This document shows positions 13,001 through 25,654 of a stretch of 64,000 nucleotides of DNA, piece by piece (the stretch's first letter is position 1; each line of letters begins with the position of its first letter). This stretch comes from Caprimulgus europaeus. Taxonomy: Eukaryota > Chordata > Aves > Caprimulgiformes > Caprimulgidae. The translations under genes and the position numbers were made by a program. Location of the stretch: contig OU015525.1 of NCBI GenBank assembly GCA_907165065.1, forward strand, positions 32,852,037 to 32,916,036. Reading direction: 5' to 3'. Under the pieces are notes generated by a model that worked only from the letters and a program-made list of their open reading frames with translations, did not search any database and was not told where the DNA came from.

Positions 13001-15729
13001 TCTGTAGCGTATGCAGGGTTCCTAATATTTGGAGCTTACAGCAGTGTTCAGTTACAGTAATCTTATCAAACTCCATAAGTACATTTATTATTTTTTAAAT
13101 AATAGAGATTTTAAAAAAATTATTAAGAATAGAATGGTTGTTTATAACAACATTTTAATGCCCATATTAAAAATAAGGTTTATGTTTCGAAATTATCTAA
13201 TATCGCAATTCTTTGGTTTCTATGGACACTAAATCGCAGGGAATTTAATTAAAGATTAGGCTTCTATGGCATACATTTGATGAAATAATCTGCTGTCCTT
13301 TTTCTATTTCTTTACAGAAATGAGTGTCATCACTGTAAGGCTGAAAAGTTAAAAATTAATCTCGTAAGCATTACAGATCTGTTTGTGTTCTGTCACCCAA
13401 ATGCACCTGTGTCCTTTTTGACATTTCGGCTATGAAATTCCTTTAACATTGAAGACCAGCAAAGTAATGTTGGTACATTTTAAATGTTTTGTTTGTCACT
13501 TATCTTAAATTTCTCAATGATAGCTTTACAGTATTTCTTTATTTATCCACATTAAGTTGGAGTGTGTATACCAGTTAATGGAAGAGTAGAGGGTGAGAAT
13601 TACAAACAGAAGAGGATGTATTTCTTCCCTGGTTAAAACATATAGAATTGAGAGTGTGAAAAGAGACTTACTAATACATGTATGTTCCCCTCACCATCTA
13701 TGTGCTTAAAAATATAATCATGTTACCCTAGAAAATCAAAAAGTTAAAGTTAAGATATAAGTCTTTAAATAATATATGATGAAATTTAAAGATAACTTAA
13801 ATGTTGTAAGAACATACACTTCACTGCAAAGATATATATCACGAGGACATCTGTCTCCACCTTAATTGACTACCTGCTAAAAGAAAAACCTGCTAAAAGA
13901 ATAGATTTACTGTGCAGTGAGGCAATGAATTTAAGAAGTCTCTACTGAATAAAAAACTAGTTCCATTGGTTGAGCTGGGCCGTGTTCGTGAACAAGTTCA
14001 GACATATTAACTGAGATTTTATGTGCTTTTATGCACCATTTATTTTTGAAAAATCAGGAATTTTCACTGCAACAATTACTTATGCACCAAAGTAATAAAA
14101 TTCCTGTTGTTTGTATTCACCACATCTATGCTAAACAAATTCCATCAAGGATTATTGTACACACTTTGTATGTACGTGCAAAAAGGTGAGGGAAATCAAC
14201 CCAAGACTAATAAATGTAAAGACTTTAATAATGGTATTTGCATTTATTTATTTCTTTGTTTCAGTTGAATCTAATTGTTTTATCTAAGATACAAATTTAC
14301 CTAAGGAACATACTTCTGCTCTTTTGATACTTATAATTGCTGATTATATTTATGGATCCAATTATTTTTCTATCAGCCTAGTACACTGCAAAAGGTATGA
14401 GTAAGAACACATAAAGTAAGACAAGAATCAGATCCTTACAGTGCTAGAAGGTCACACTAGGCTCAGGAGTGCACCAGAGTTTTCAGAGAAACAGAAATAC
14501 CAGTCCTAAATTTTCAGAGCATATTAGAATTTTATCCACCTTATTCCCTAGTTCATTGAAAAGTGTCCCACTAGTGAATATCTTAAGTAGTGATTAGAAA
14601 AGTTAGGTATCAGACACCATTTTCTAAGTAAGAAACCTATACTGCCAGTGTTATGCTTGTTCTATAACAGCTCTTTTTCTGTTTTATACTATTTTGTTTC
14701 TCCTCCTGAAGGAAATTATTTTTGTTTGAGCTGAAAGAGGTCCCCTAAGCCCTTTGCTCTCTCAGATGTGAATTTTCCAGATCAAAAGGAACCCTGAGAA
14801 TGCCGTGATCTTCATTCACAGGGAAAGTAATAGAGAAGTAGGAAGATGGTGTCATAAAAGTAGTTACAATAAAAAAAATATGACTGACCCATCTAAGACT
14901 TAGTAACAGGGGCTAAAGTTGTTTCCTCTCAAGTGAAAACATGGTTCTTGTGATTCATTCCTCACTGACTCATCAATACATGTATATTTTCACTACGTCT
15001 ATAAAAATTCCTGTTTTATCCTGTTTTGCCCGAAGCTGGGCTTTCCTGCTGTGATATTAGATGCTGGCAGTGGAAGCACCCCAACCTTTGCCATATTCGG
15101 CCTTGCAATAAAATCCAGGGTGTTTCCTAGATACAGTATAATTAACTTCAAATGTTATGTTACAATTATGTTCAGGGTGTGACTTAGAAAAAATAAAGCA
15201 TTTCTGAGTGAAGACTGATGTGCAATTCTAAATGCACTTTTTTGGTTTTTTTTTGTGTCAAGGTACTATAAATGTTTCAGAATATTATAGATAGCACCAA
15301 ACCAAAACATTTTAGATCCCTTAAATTCTGGATCTTAGATTTACAATATGAGATTTTTTTTGAGCTCATTTAAACTCTTGCTGTTTAAAATATGGGTAAA
15401 ACCTAGCAAGTCATAGCCACATTTTGCCTAGTTGTATTTAAGATTATACATTAGGATTTGTTCAATCTTACTAATCATGTACAAAGCTTGATAAATTTAA
15501 CATGGAAGCTCTCTGGTAGTCAGAAACTGACATTTTAAGTGTTTATGTATACCTGCTTCAGATCCTTTAAAAAGGCTTCCAACCCATACGTTGAAATGGA
15601 TATGATTCCTTCCAGTTTGTGAGAAGTACAGCTTCTAAAATAATTTTTGTCATGCCAATCAAACAACCTCTAAAATGTGCCAACAGCTTTACACTTCTTT
15701 TTTTTAGGAAGCATACTCGGTCAACATAC
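4461..15729. other. Long AT-rich non-coding stretch
   Basis: I see no convincing gene or transposon in these 11 kb. There is a 28-bp T tract at 6970-6997 and TA/CA-rich simple sequence near 7985-8020. The part from about 5600 to 6950 is less AT-rich and has a 94-codon minus-strand open frame (6453-6737) with no recognisable domain. Two plus-strand open frames of 92 and 100 codons sit end to end at 11483-12063, again without any recognisable feature or codon pattern that argues for coding. Confidence 0.5.
6970..6997. repeat. Poly(T) tract, 28 bp
   Basis: An uninterrupted run of about 28 T. No retroposed gene or SINE body is recognisable on either side, and CR1 elements do not end in poly(A), so it is treated as simple sequence. 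Confidence 0.95.
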
Positions 15730-15940
15730 GTTTTTCTCTTCCAGCAATTGATTGCAGACAGGCTTCTTCCAGTTAAATTTGTCTTTGCCCATCAATTCAT
15801 ATGGCAGGCTACCAGGGTGTGATCCAAACTGCAGAGGTTTAAGTACCATCTCAGCCTTGAGACCTTCACCATTACCCTCACTTCTGAGGACTTCATGCTC
15901 AGAAGCAGCCTGATCTGCAAGATAGGCACTGGTCTTCCGC
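15730..15940 (-). CDS. Candidate internal coding exon, unidentified
   Basis: On the minus strand an open frame of about 95 codons (15721-16005) contains a 211-bp segment bounded by plausible splice sites. The upstream side is pyrimidine-rich and ends CCCCTGTAG before 15940. The downstream donor is AAC|GTATGT, with the GT at 15729-15728. The segment would add one base to a split codon and then encode 70 residues, starting RKTSAYLADQ and ending NQLLEEKN, so phase 2 at the 5' side and phase 0 at the 3' side. The composition is mixed and polar, with no low complexity, and the segment is clearly less AT-rich than its flanks. I do not recognise the protein family. An in-frame stop lies just upstream of 16005, so if real this is an internal exon of a spliced minus-strand gene whose other exons are outside or undetected here. 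Alternatives are an exon of a non-coding RNA, a decayed processed pseudogene, or a chance open frame. Confidence 0.33.
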
Positions 15941-18353
15941 CTACAGGGGAGCCAGGTTTTGAATGGGCAACACCAGGGCCCAGGCATGGACTGTGATTCA
16001 GTCATTCATACCATAAGATACTCGACACAGAGCTCCCTGCAGGGTGAAATGCTGTGTTTTAAAACTGTGTGTAAAGATATTTTAATATGGTCCTTTGTCA
16101 TCACCAATTGAGACACTATACTTAGATCCACATCTCAGCTATTGTCCTTAACAATCTGCCTTCTAGAACATAGGAATGTCTTCTTTTCTGTTATTCCTTT
16201 ATTAACCACCTCACATCAGGGAAAATACAAGCAGTAGGAAATATGCATGTACCCATAGAAATGGGCAGAATGCAGGTCAGGCATTTTCACAATAAAGATA
16301 TTTTTATTAGTTACACAGTCCAGGAAAAAAGTGAACTAAAATGAAAATGTGGATGCATGCTTTACAACAACTCATGGACAAGTTTAATTTATGATCCTCT
16401 TATAATGCATGATCTCATTACAGACTCTTTCACCAATTTATAAATAGTGAAAAGATCAATAAATAGTAATTTATTCAATTTTTAATAAAATAAATTTCAT
16501 TTATTCATTAGGAATATGACAGATCTTCAGGTATTCAAATACTGCCTATGGCTTGCCCTTCTCTGAGATCCTTTTTTATCTTTGTCAAATTTTAAAATAG
16601 TTTCAAAGGAGAAAATCAAATGAGGAGTGAGTAAGGTTTTTAACAAGGTAGTAATTTTTAACTATAAAAATTCTTTTCGTTCTCTACAGAGACACGTCAA
16701 GTAGAACCGCATATGTAAATTCAGGCATTAAACATAAAAGCAAAATAAATAATTGCTTGTGCCATTATTGTTATATTGTATGGATTGGATCGTTAGACAA
16801 TATTCTACAAAAATTTTACAAATTTGAGTCCAAACATATCTATTAGAGAATACAAGTCTTACAACACTAAAAAAAGTTAATTAAAATGATACTTTCACTT
16901 AGATTGGTGAGCAGAGGACACATATAGGCAAAGGGAAAGAGAGAAAAAGTTTCTTTAAATCAATGTATGCAAAGAACCAGAAAGTACTTTGATACTACTT
17001 TCCTGAATAAAAATGTGCTCTCTTTTATGGAGGATGAAGCTGTAGGTCAGTATCTCTGTGCTTCTGAATGTGTTAATCCTATTCAAATTACGAGTATGGA
17101 GTAGTATCAGCAATTAAATCTTACAACTTTTTCATTAGTTAAGATGTGGAATCTTATTTTTAGAACGTGACATGAAAGACAAATTGCTATGAAATAATAA
17201 CCCTAATTGCTAAGAACATACAAACTAGAAGACAGAAAATGAGGAGTAGACTTTGAAAATTTATCATATTGTGGGAAAATGACCTAAATGACCAGGTTTT
17301 ATGAGGGTGCTTGCTCCCTTTCTGACCTTTTTTCTAGATTTGTATTTGGAACTAGAAGGATATATTTCTCCTCTTTTGGAAATCTCTTTCAGAAGGCCTG
17401 TGGACAACATGTGTTGGATCAAAAGTTTCAGAACTTTAAGGTCTTTCAAAGCTTTTTTTTTTTTTTTTTGTGATGTTGCAGTTCTTTTTATTACAACTCT
17501 TTTTGATGATGATTGGGTGAATTTTTCAGGGAGGCAAAAAAAAATAAAGTGAACCTGCCCAAAGTTCATTGGTTAAAAATTCTGAACTAAACTGAAGTGC
17601 TTATTTTTAATGGTATTTCTCTGTTTCTGCTTTAGCGGCTCAGAAGCACAATTAGTTTGTGATATTTTTATTTTTTTGTGTGTGTGTCTTTATATATTTT
17701 TATGCCTTACATATAAATGAAGTGTTTGACTATGAAATAATTAGCCTGAAGCTGACACACATTTTTATATCCTCATCCCTAGGCAGAACGTGATTCTCCC
17801 AAAGTCACAGGAGCTATTTCTGGATACAAAATGAATTCATCATTTTGTACCATTTTCGCACACATTGTAGTCTCATATATATATATACAGCAAATGGAAA
17901 GTCAAAGATATCAACTATATAAATATATATAATTTATGCTTCATAATTTCTGAAATTGTGAAATATATTGCCTGAATATTTTCACTTACTACGGGTTGCT
18001 CATTTAGAAGCTTTACTCTCTCTCTCAATATATTTATACATACATACATATAATATGATATCAGATTTACTGGCAAAGATCCATATTTATTATAGATGAC
18101 AACTCTATACCAGTGAGACCAATGTTCTATGTATAACCACTGAGACAATCAACAGAATCAAACAGCTGAGATAGAACAGTAATGATAAAAGTAGTCAAAT
18201 AAATAAATTATTGTTATAAGAATGATCAATTTTTCTTTATATTTCCTGGTGGAAAGGAAAGAAGTAGTCAGTATATTTATATTAGAAAAATATTTAATTC
18301 AGATATTATGGAAAACTTTCTTATTAAAAGGGTGAAGCCAATCCACCACAATA
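15941..18353. other. AT-rich non-coding stretch
   Basis: No gene or transposon is recognised. A 101-codon minus-strand open frame (17264-17569) runs through an A/T homopolymer (about 17453-17469) that would encode a lysine run, and it is rejected as coding. A short (TA)n run sits at about 17876-17887. Confidence 0.55.
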
Positions 18354-18531
18354 GTGTTGGAACAGGTTGCTTAGTGAGGCTGAGGAAACCCCTGCAATGG
18401 CTATTGTTTAAGAACATTAAACAAATGTCTGTCAGTAACACTGTGTATAACTGATCTAATAAAGAGCAGGGAGATAGATTAGATGACCCTTTTTATGTCC
18501 CATCCAACATAACATCTCTATGAATTTCTAT
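18354..18531 (+). mobile_element. CR1 LINE 3' tail, very decayed
   Basis: The order of blocks matches a plus-strand CR1 3' end: GGAACAGGTTGC, then a GAGGCTG block, then CTGATCTA, a GATTAGATGACCC block, a CCATCCAAC block and finally CTCTATGAATTTCTAT at the end. Each block is degraded by substitutions and small gaps, so the copy is much older than the CR1 elements at 24 kb and 55 kb. Only the last 180 bp or so of the element is present and no coding frame remains. Confidence 0.75.
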
Positions 18532-21500
18532 TGAAAAGAGACCAATACAAATATTTATCAGACTTTTTTTCTTCACATAGTTGGTTACTTTATGATTCTA
18601 TAAAAGAACAATGAACTGAAAGGAACTGACAGCAAATGTCTTAATTCAGCAATTTAGGGAAAAAAAAAAAAAGTCTTTGTGCATATTTTGATGTTCGTAA
18701 CTGGCAAAAGATACAAACGAAGAGCTGCCATAATCTCTTTGAGACAAATTCAGACAAGTAATTCTCTTTCAATATGAGACATATGACTGGTTCTACAGCC
18801 AATCTCTGCACTTAGTTGTATATTTCACATTACCACCTTGAAAATCTATTTTGATATACGTATATACAGCAACAGACAGGCAGACATACACACACTTTCT
18901 TTAAGCAGTCAAACTGAAGCAAAAATTGACTAATTTTATTATGCTGGTGCATAAAAATGCAAGAGGTATAGATAGCACAAATCACAGAAAGCCAGGATAA
19001 GGACAATGGTCATATCTATTTATTAAGTATATTAAACTACTTCCAGTTTATTGTTAAAACTGTACTTGTGCAGAATTATCTGACAGCTGTTACTGTAAGA
19101 TGGCATGACACTTACCTCTGAAGTCATAAATTGCATGGCAAGTGATCACAGAAAAGTTGGAAAATACCAGCTCCTGGTTTGGCTTTTTAGCAGAAACAGT
19201 CAGTAGAGAAAGGCTTGGCAGCTTAAGATACAGGGAGATTTCAACCATGTTATTTCCAGCTCTTCTGTGGTTGATTGGGAGAAGAGTCAGACTGGTAGAC
19301 AGCCTGCACTCTCCAGAATGGAAAGGCTGGGATTGCTCATCACCTTACATGCATCAAGTGGAAGAAAAACTTTTACTAAATGCACATTCACAATACTCAG
19401 GAAGAATATCACTACAATTGCTCCCTGGGAGTCTCTGCAACAGTCAGACAGGTGGACTTCAGCTCACTTGAGTTAAAGTCAAGGACATACAAACGCTGTT
19501 AAGACTTGAGAGTAGAAGTAGTGTCACATTTGGCAATACCCAGATGCACTGAAATCCCAAACATAGAGCCAATGCAAAAAATTAGAAGAAATCTGAAACA
19601 CCGATCTTTTAGTTCACTATTCCAAGTAAACAAATCCAACATTGCCAGAGAAGAGGTTTTGAAAAACTGCAGCTCTTTTAAGCCTCTGCTATTAAGATCT
19701 ATGATGCCACTGATTGTGGCTGGAAAATAGATGTTTACAGCTATTTTTTTTTTTTTTGCTAAGCCTTTGAGGTGTCAGGAAATGATGCAAGTTACAAAGT
19801 ATTACAATAATGCTTTAATCACTTGCTTTTCTTCTCTTCCTACCATCACAATCACCAAAAGTAAAAGTAGGCATAACTCCACTCTCTCCTGAGAATCTCA
19901 CAAAACTGTTTCAATGTTATTTTATCTATATATTTCAATCATGTTTTATTGTTTCCTCAGCTTCTCCTTTTAATATAATTTTAACTAAATTGTTTGCAAA
20001 ATTGTAAGTTTGTTAACATGCATTTAATTTACTTTTGAATATCTTTCAGTTTTCATTAATACTTTCCACTTCAAAAGTCTTTTTATAGTCATTTATGTCC
20101 ACAGTTGCTTTAAACTTTGAAAGCAGCTCCTTCTGAGTTCCAAGTATAAAATTATTTGGTGTCATAATGTATTTGCTCTAAAGAAATGCAACTAAATAAG
20201 AAGTAGCCTCATTATTTGGACTACTAGTAACTGATTGATCATCAATTCTTCTTTATTGTACAAAAGAGAGTACAATTGTTTTTAAAGTAAAGCAGTATAA
20301 AGCATGTTATTATTATACTGGATGTTAACTGACACAGTTCAGTTAGGCTTTAGACAACTGTTATACTGTGCACAAGTAGTTTTGAAATCTCCTCAGAATC
20401 CCTTTCCTCTGCAAGCTGTTCCAGGAACAATAAGAATTAAGTATGCTGAAGCTGGAATATTTTGGAACAGCACTGGTGTGGGTGTAAGGCAAAAGCAAGA
20501 GGTTTTTAATAAGTTCAGCACAAGTAGTTTGCACACAAATGAACAATTTGTTCTTGAAAATGTTCTTTCCATCTTGTTTTACTATTAAGCACAGTCAGGG
20601 ACAATCGTTGGTATAAATTTTTATGATTATAATGAAAACTTTGGCAGTGAAAACCAGTGAGAATGTACTGTAGGAGGATGTCACCCCTTCCAACTTTCTG
20701 GTCAACACTTAGGAGCAACTGAAAAAATATATTGAAAAAATATATTAAAAAAATAACACTCACAATTTTACACACAATATAGCACAGGACAACAGGATTT
20801 TTGGGATCTTACACTGCATATTCTTGCTCATATTACTAGTACTACGTATTATGCGGTAGAACTTGTAGACTCATACTTTTAGTAAGCTCCATTAGGTGCC
20901 TATATCTATGGATAGAACAAAGTCATTAATTTTATGATGAATCTTCAGAATATAACTTTTCAGTGTTCCTAGCAATTTCAGATATTTCGGAACTCAGCAA
21001 CGCTCTCACAGAGGAAATGATTTTTTCTGAGGCTGCGCTTTCACCACCACTTATACTAGATTTTTGCACTGTCAGGTACTAATGTGATTTTGTTCAAATG
21101 TGGATATGCTATTGCATTACTGCTGAACAGACCAGAACATGCAAGATAGCATTTATATCAGCTTTCTGCTCTTATAGGGGTTTTATGTCAGCTGTAGGAG
21201 GAAAAATGATACCTGATCCAGCAAAAAGTGCGTGGTACAAACATAAGAGTGATCTTATACCAGATGGATGCTTTGCATCATGTAGCTGTGGCATTTCTAG
21301 TCCTATAGCTAGAGCTCTGAAGCAAGATTTACTGTATTGTCAAGCCATGACCTGAGGGTTTTACGCAGCTTGATTAGAAGATACATATTGTCACATAATA
21401 GGATCTGTTGGATTCAATGAAAGGTTAGTATTTCACACAATGATTTGCAAACCTTCAGTTGAAATTCAGTAGGTTTGTTCTTTTTCTTTTTCTTTTTTTG

Positions 21501-23789
21501 TCTTTTTTCCCTTGGGGAAAGTAGGTTATGTGCATTTTTTTTGCCTTCAAATTTCAATAGGTCATTTGCAATCAATACCACAGCAACTTCTGTGCAACAT
21601 GCGATACATCCATTTCTAAGAAAGCAACAACACACTAACTCTTGCTAAACTTGTTCCTAGTATGTCTAGAATAAGAATATGAAAAGTTTTATCTTCAAGA
21701 GGTACTTTTAGTGAAATAAGAATTACAAATAAGGGATCTCAGAATATCCCATATTAAAAAAAAAAAAAAAAAAAAAATTAATCCAGGAGCTGTAGTCAGA
21801 TATTATCACCCCTTCACAACTCATATATTTCTACTTCAAGATTAAAGTGGATCTCAGAAGAGGATATTCAAGTACGGAAAATAATCTGATGATCCAGTTA
21901 GGTCCAGATGAAAAGAGAGTTCTTTCTAATGGGAAAATGCATGCTGTCTTTCAGGACTGACTCTTAACTAACACTGAACATTCTTCTAGCCCTGACTGGT
22001 GTGAGATGTTACCAGGTTCCTACAGAGGTAACAGACAGATGTTGCTAAAATCATTAACTTAAAAGAAAGAATTTCCATGAGTTTTTACCTCTATGGTCTT
22101 TTTTATTTTTAGTTTTTAATTTTATCCATTGTTTGGTAAGGCATTTAGTTGAAGTATAGGACTGTAACTGAGTCAGTAACCTACTTTTTCTTTCTCAGTT
22201 CCCCATAAAATAATTTTTATGAGCAAAAATCTATCACACTTGACAATAATGGGAAATGTGACTGCTATCAAGTGGCAGGGTATCAAATATCTTTTCCCCT
22301 CTGCCTATACTTGATTTTCTCTTTCCATTTGCTTTACTCTCAATGTAAAATATGCTACATATTTTGGGAGACAAATTCTATGAGATATAAAAGAAAAATT
22401 AATGCTTTCTGATCTTTCACTAAAAGCATTACTTAAAAATATTTGTTTGACTTAGCAATTATCAACAGTTTTACTGAGTGTATGATTAAGGCCATGTCAC
22501 AGTACCCAGTCATACATTCAAAGGCAGGCCCCCACCCTAGAATGTTATTGTGTATTTTCTTCTGTAAGTTAATACCTTCATTAAAAAACCCTGATTTTTA
22601 TATAGGTTTTTCCCCATGTTTTGAAGATCTACAGAGTTAGGCATGTTTGGAAATTGCAAATCATAAGGATGAGACACCATCACAGTAAACAGTCTTGCTG
22701 TGTATCACAAATATAATGACAAGAGTACAGAGATATCATAAAATAAAAACCAAACAGACCTTCACAAATCAAGCCTAAAACTAAATAGAGGTGCAAATAA
22801 AAAAACAACACAGTTTTTAGAAAAGTCAAATGCAGCAGTCTGACTGCCTAATAAGCTGCCTGGCTGGCCAAGAATACCACTAGAAAAAATGAAAAGAAAA
22901 AAAAAAAAAAAATCACACTTCAAAGAATCAGGAGGGTGTCTTCAACAAGTCAGAAATTGGTTTTTGACCTTTCTGACTCATGTGAGCTTTCAGGATTCCC
23001 ACCTGTGGTTTCTGTTCTAAATGATTTGATGATAAAAAGATAATTTTTTTTTTTTCTTCTTTTGAATGGAAGAAACTCCTCCCTTTTTGTATTGGCTATA
23101 ATACTGCTGAAGCCAGCTCTGTCCAGTATTGCCCTTTCAGGAGCAGAAAGAACTCTCTCTACTACATTTCTCTGTATTGCATTTCCATCCATATTAACAG
23201 CCTAGGTAACAGATATCTTCACTGTAATTGTGCTTGAATACATAGTTACTGTATTTGGGTTTTTTTTTGTATTAGATTAATTCAGCATGAATAATAGTTT
23301 GGTTTTTAATGAAATAAGACATGCCATCTAAAATGCACCATTGACTGAAGTTAATATGTTCAAAAGGTAAGTTAGAGATTGGAGACTGGCATTTTTCACA
23401 GCCGGGACAGAAGCCTGATTTTGGAAAGGGCTGTCACTCATGTCCCTTTGAAATGGGCACTCCCAATTTGAAAAAATCCCAAGTACCTGACTGGCCTCAA
23501 AATCTTGGATGTAGCTTAAAAAAATTATTTTTTCTTTAATGCAAAATGCCAATGAAAGCAAAACTTAGGAATCACCATCCTTGTACTCTGCTTTAGACAT
23601 GCTGAGTCTTCAAGAAATAACAAGTTATTCTGAGCAAAACCTATGTGGTGCTGAGGTCAGAGGATCTGAATATGCTTTAGATGCTCAGCACTTCACAAGA
23701 TTAAACATCTGGAAGAGTTCTGGTGTAGAATTAGATTAAAGCACGAATTGGAAAGAAAATGCAAGTAATAAGGAACACCAGAACTCAGA
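18532..23789. other. AT-rich non-coding stretch
   Basis: No gene is recognised. A-rich tracts lie at 18660-18672, 21756-21777 (22 A) and 22897-22912. A 109-codon plus-strand open frame at 19142-19471 lies in a locally less AT-rich patch. It has no recognisable domain and an overlapping second open frame, so it is not called as a gene. Confidence 0.5.
21756..21777. repeat. Poly(A) tract, 22 bp
   Basis: An uninterrupted A run with no recognisable retroposed body on its 5' side (plus-strand sense). Simple sequence. Confidence 0.95.
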
Positions 23790-23871
23790 TTCACAGAATC
23801 ACAGAATGTTAGGGATTGGAAGGGACCTCCAAAGATCATCTAGTCCAACCCTCCTGCCAGAGCAGGATCAC

Positions 23872-25212
23872 CTAGAGTAGATCACACAGAAACATGTCCA
23901 GGTGGGTTTTGAATATCTCCAGAGAAGGAGACTCCACAACCTCTCTGGGCAGTGTCTTCCAGTGTCCTGTCACCCTCACAGTGAAAAAGTTTTTCCTTAT
24001 GTTTACATGGAACCTCCTGTGCTCCAGCTTGCACCCGTTGCCTCTTGTCCTACCTTTGGGCATCACTAAGAAGAGCCTGGCTCCATCCTCCTGACATTGG
24101 CCCTTTACATATTTATAAACATTAATGAGGTCACATCTCAGTCTCCTCTTCTTCAAGCTAAAGAGACCCAGTTCCCTCAGCCTTTCCTCATAAGGGAGAT
24201 GCTTCACTCCTTTAATCATCTTTCTGGCTCTTCGCTGGACTGTCTCAAGCAGTTCCCTGTCCTTCTTGAACTGCAGGGCCCAGAACTGGACAGAATATTC
24301 CAGATGCGGCCTCACCAGGGCAGAGTAGAGGGGGAGGAGAACCTCTCTTGACCTACTGACCACACCCCTTCTAATGCACCCCAGGATGCCATTGGCCTTC
24401 TTGGCCACGAGGGCACAGTGCTGGCTCATGGTCATCCTACCATCCACCAGGACCCCCAGGTCCATTTCCCCTACACTGCTCTCCAACAGGTCTGTCCCCA
24501 GCCTATACATGGGGTTGTTCCTGCCCAGATGCAAGACTCTACACTTGCCCTCTTTGTATTTCATTAAATTTCTCCTGCCCAGCTCTCCAGCCTGTCTAGG
24601 TCTGGTTGGATGGCAAGCACAGCCTTCTGGTGTGTCAGCCACTCCTCCCAGCTTTGTGTCATCAGCAAACTTGCTGACAGTGCACTCTGTTCCCTCATCC
24701 AGGTCATTGATGAATATATTGAGTAGTACTGGTCCCAGCACCAACCCCTGAGGGACTCCACTAGACACAGGCCTCCAGCTAGACTCTGTCCCACTGACCA
24801 CAACTGTCCAGCTTCTTCCTTTCAACCAGTTCACAATCCATCTCACTAGCCGACCATCCAGACCACACTTCCCCAGTTTAGCTGCGAGAATGCTTTAGGA
24901 GATGGTATCAAATGCTTTGCTGAAATAAAGACAAACCACATCCACTGCTCTACCATCATCTGTCCACCTGGTTATGTCCTCATAAAAGGCTATCAGGTTG
25001 GTTAAACCTGACTTCCCCTTGGTAAAACCATGTTGACTGCTCGTAATGACCCTCTTATCCTTGATATGCCTAGACATTGCACTGAGGATAAGTTGTTCCA
25101 TCACCTTTCTAGGGATGGAGGTGAGGCTGACCGGTCTATAGTTACCTGGGTTCTCCTTCTTGGCCTTTTTGAAGACTGGAGTGACATTTGCTTTCCTCCA
25201 GTCCCCAGGCAC
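23872..25212 (-). pseudogene. CR1 ORF2 reverse transcriptase remnant
   Basis: On the minus strand this region encodes nearly the whole CR1 reverse transcriptase and C-terminal domain. The first part (24895-25212) has the PGDWRKANVTPVFKK entry block, the NYRPVSLTS block and motif A (FSKAFDTIS). A TAA codon at 24895-24897 then interrupts the frame, and the same frame resumes at once and runs to 23872. The second part has [11 protein letters not shown] (motif B, residues 31-41 of that segment) and the catalytic box FADD (residues 60-63, the CR1 form of YADD). About 16 residues just after (roughly residues 77-92) are out of frame between two compensating indels: the expected [12 protein letters not shown] stretch is present in another frame. 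The C-terminal block to DMFLCDLL is intact. Apart from one stop and this frameshift pair the RT is well preserved, but no functional protein can be made. Confidence 0.95.
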
Positions 25213-25654
25213 CCCTCCTGTTCCCTACAACTTATCAAAGATGATGGGAAGTGGCTCAGCAATGACTTCTGCCAGCTCCCTCAGCACCCATGGGTGCACT
25301 CCATCAGGACCCATGTATTTATGGATGTCCACATTGCCTAATTGATCTCTAACTCAGTCCTCATCAACCAAGACAAACTCCTCCTTTATCCTGACTTCCT
25401 CTGGGGCCTCAGGGGTCAGGAACTCCTGAGGACAGTCTCCAGCAGCATAGGCAGAGACAAAGAGGGCATTCAGTAACTCCATCTTCTCCATAAACTGTTG
25501 CCAGGGCACCCATCCCGTTCCACAGTGGGCCTACATTGCCTCCAGTGTTAGCTTGGCCTGCAATGTATTTGAAGAAGCCCTTTTTGTTGTCCTTGACCTC
25601 TCTTGCAAGGTTTAATTCCAAGGAGACCTTAGCTTTCCTAGTTGCCTCCCTACA

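Noticed and set aside
17264..17569. Minus-strand 101-codon frame rich in Lys
   Set aside because: The Lys run comes from an A/T homopolymer and the rest has no recognisable features.
19142..19471. 109-codon plus-strand open frame as a possible gene
   Set aside because: A second frame overlaps it, there is no recognisable domain, and no strong splice pair encloses it.
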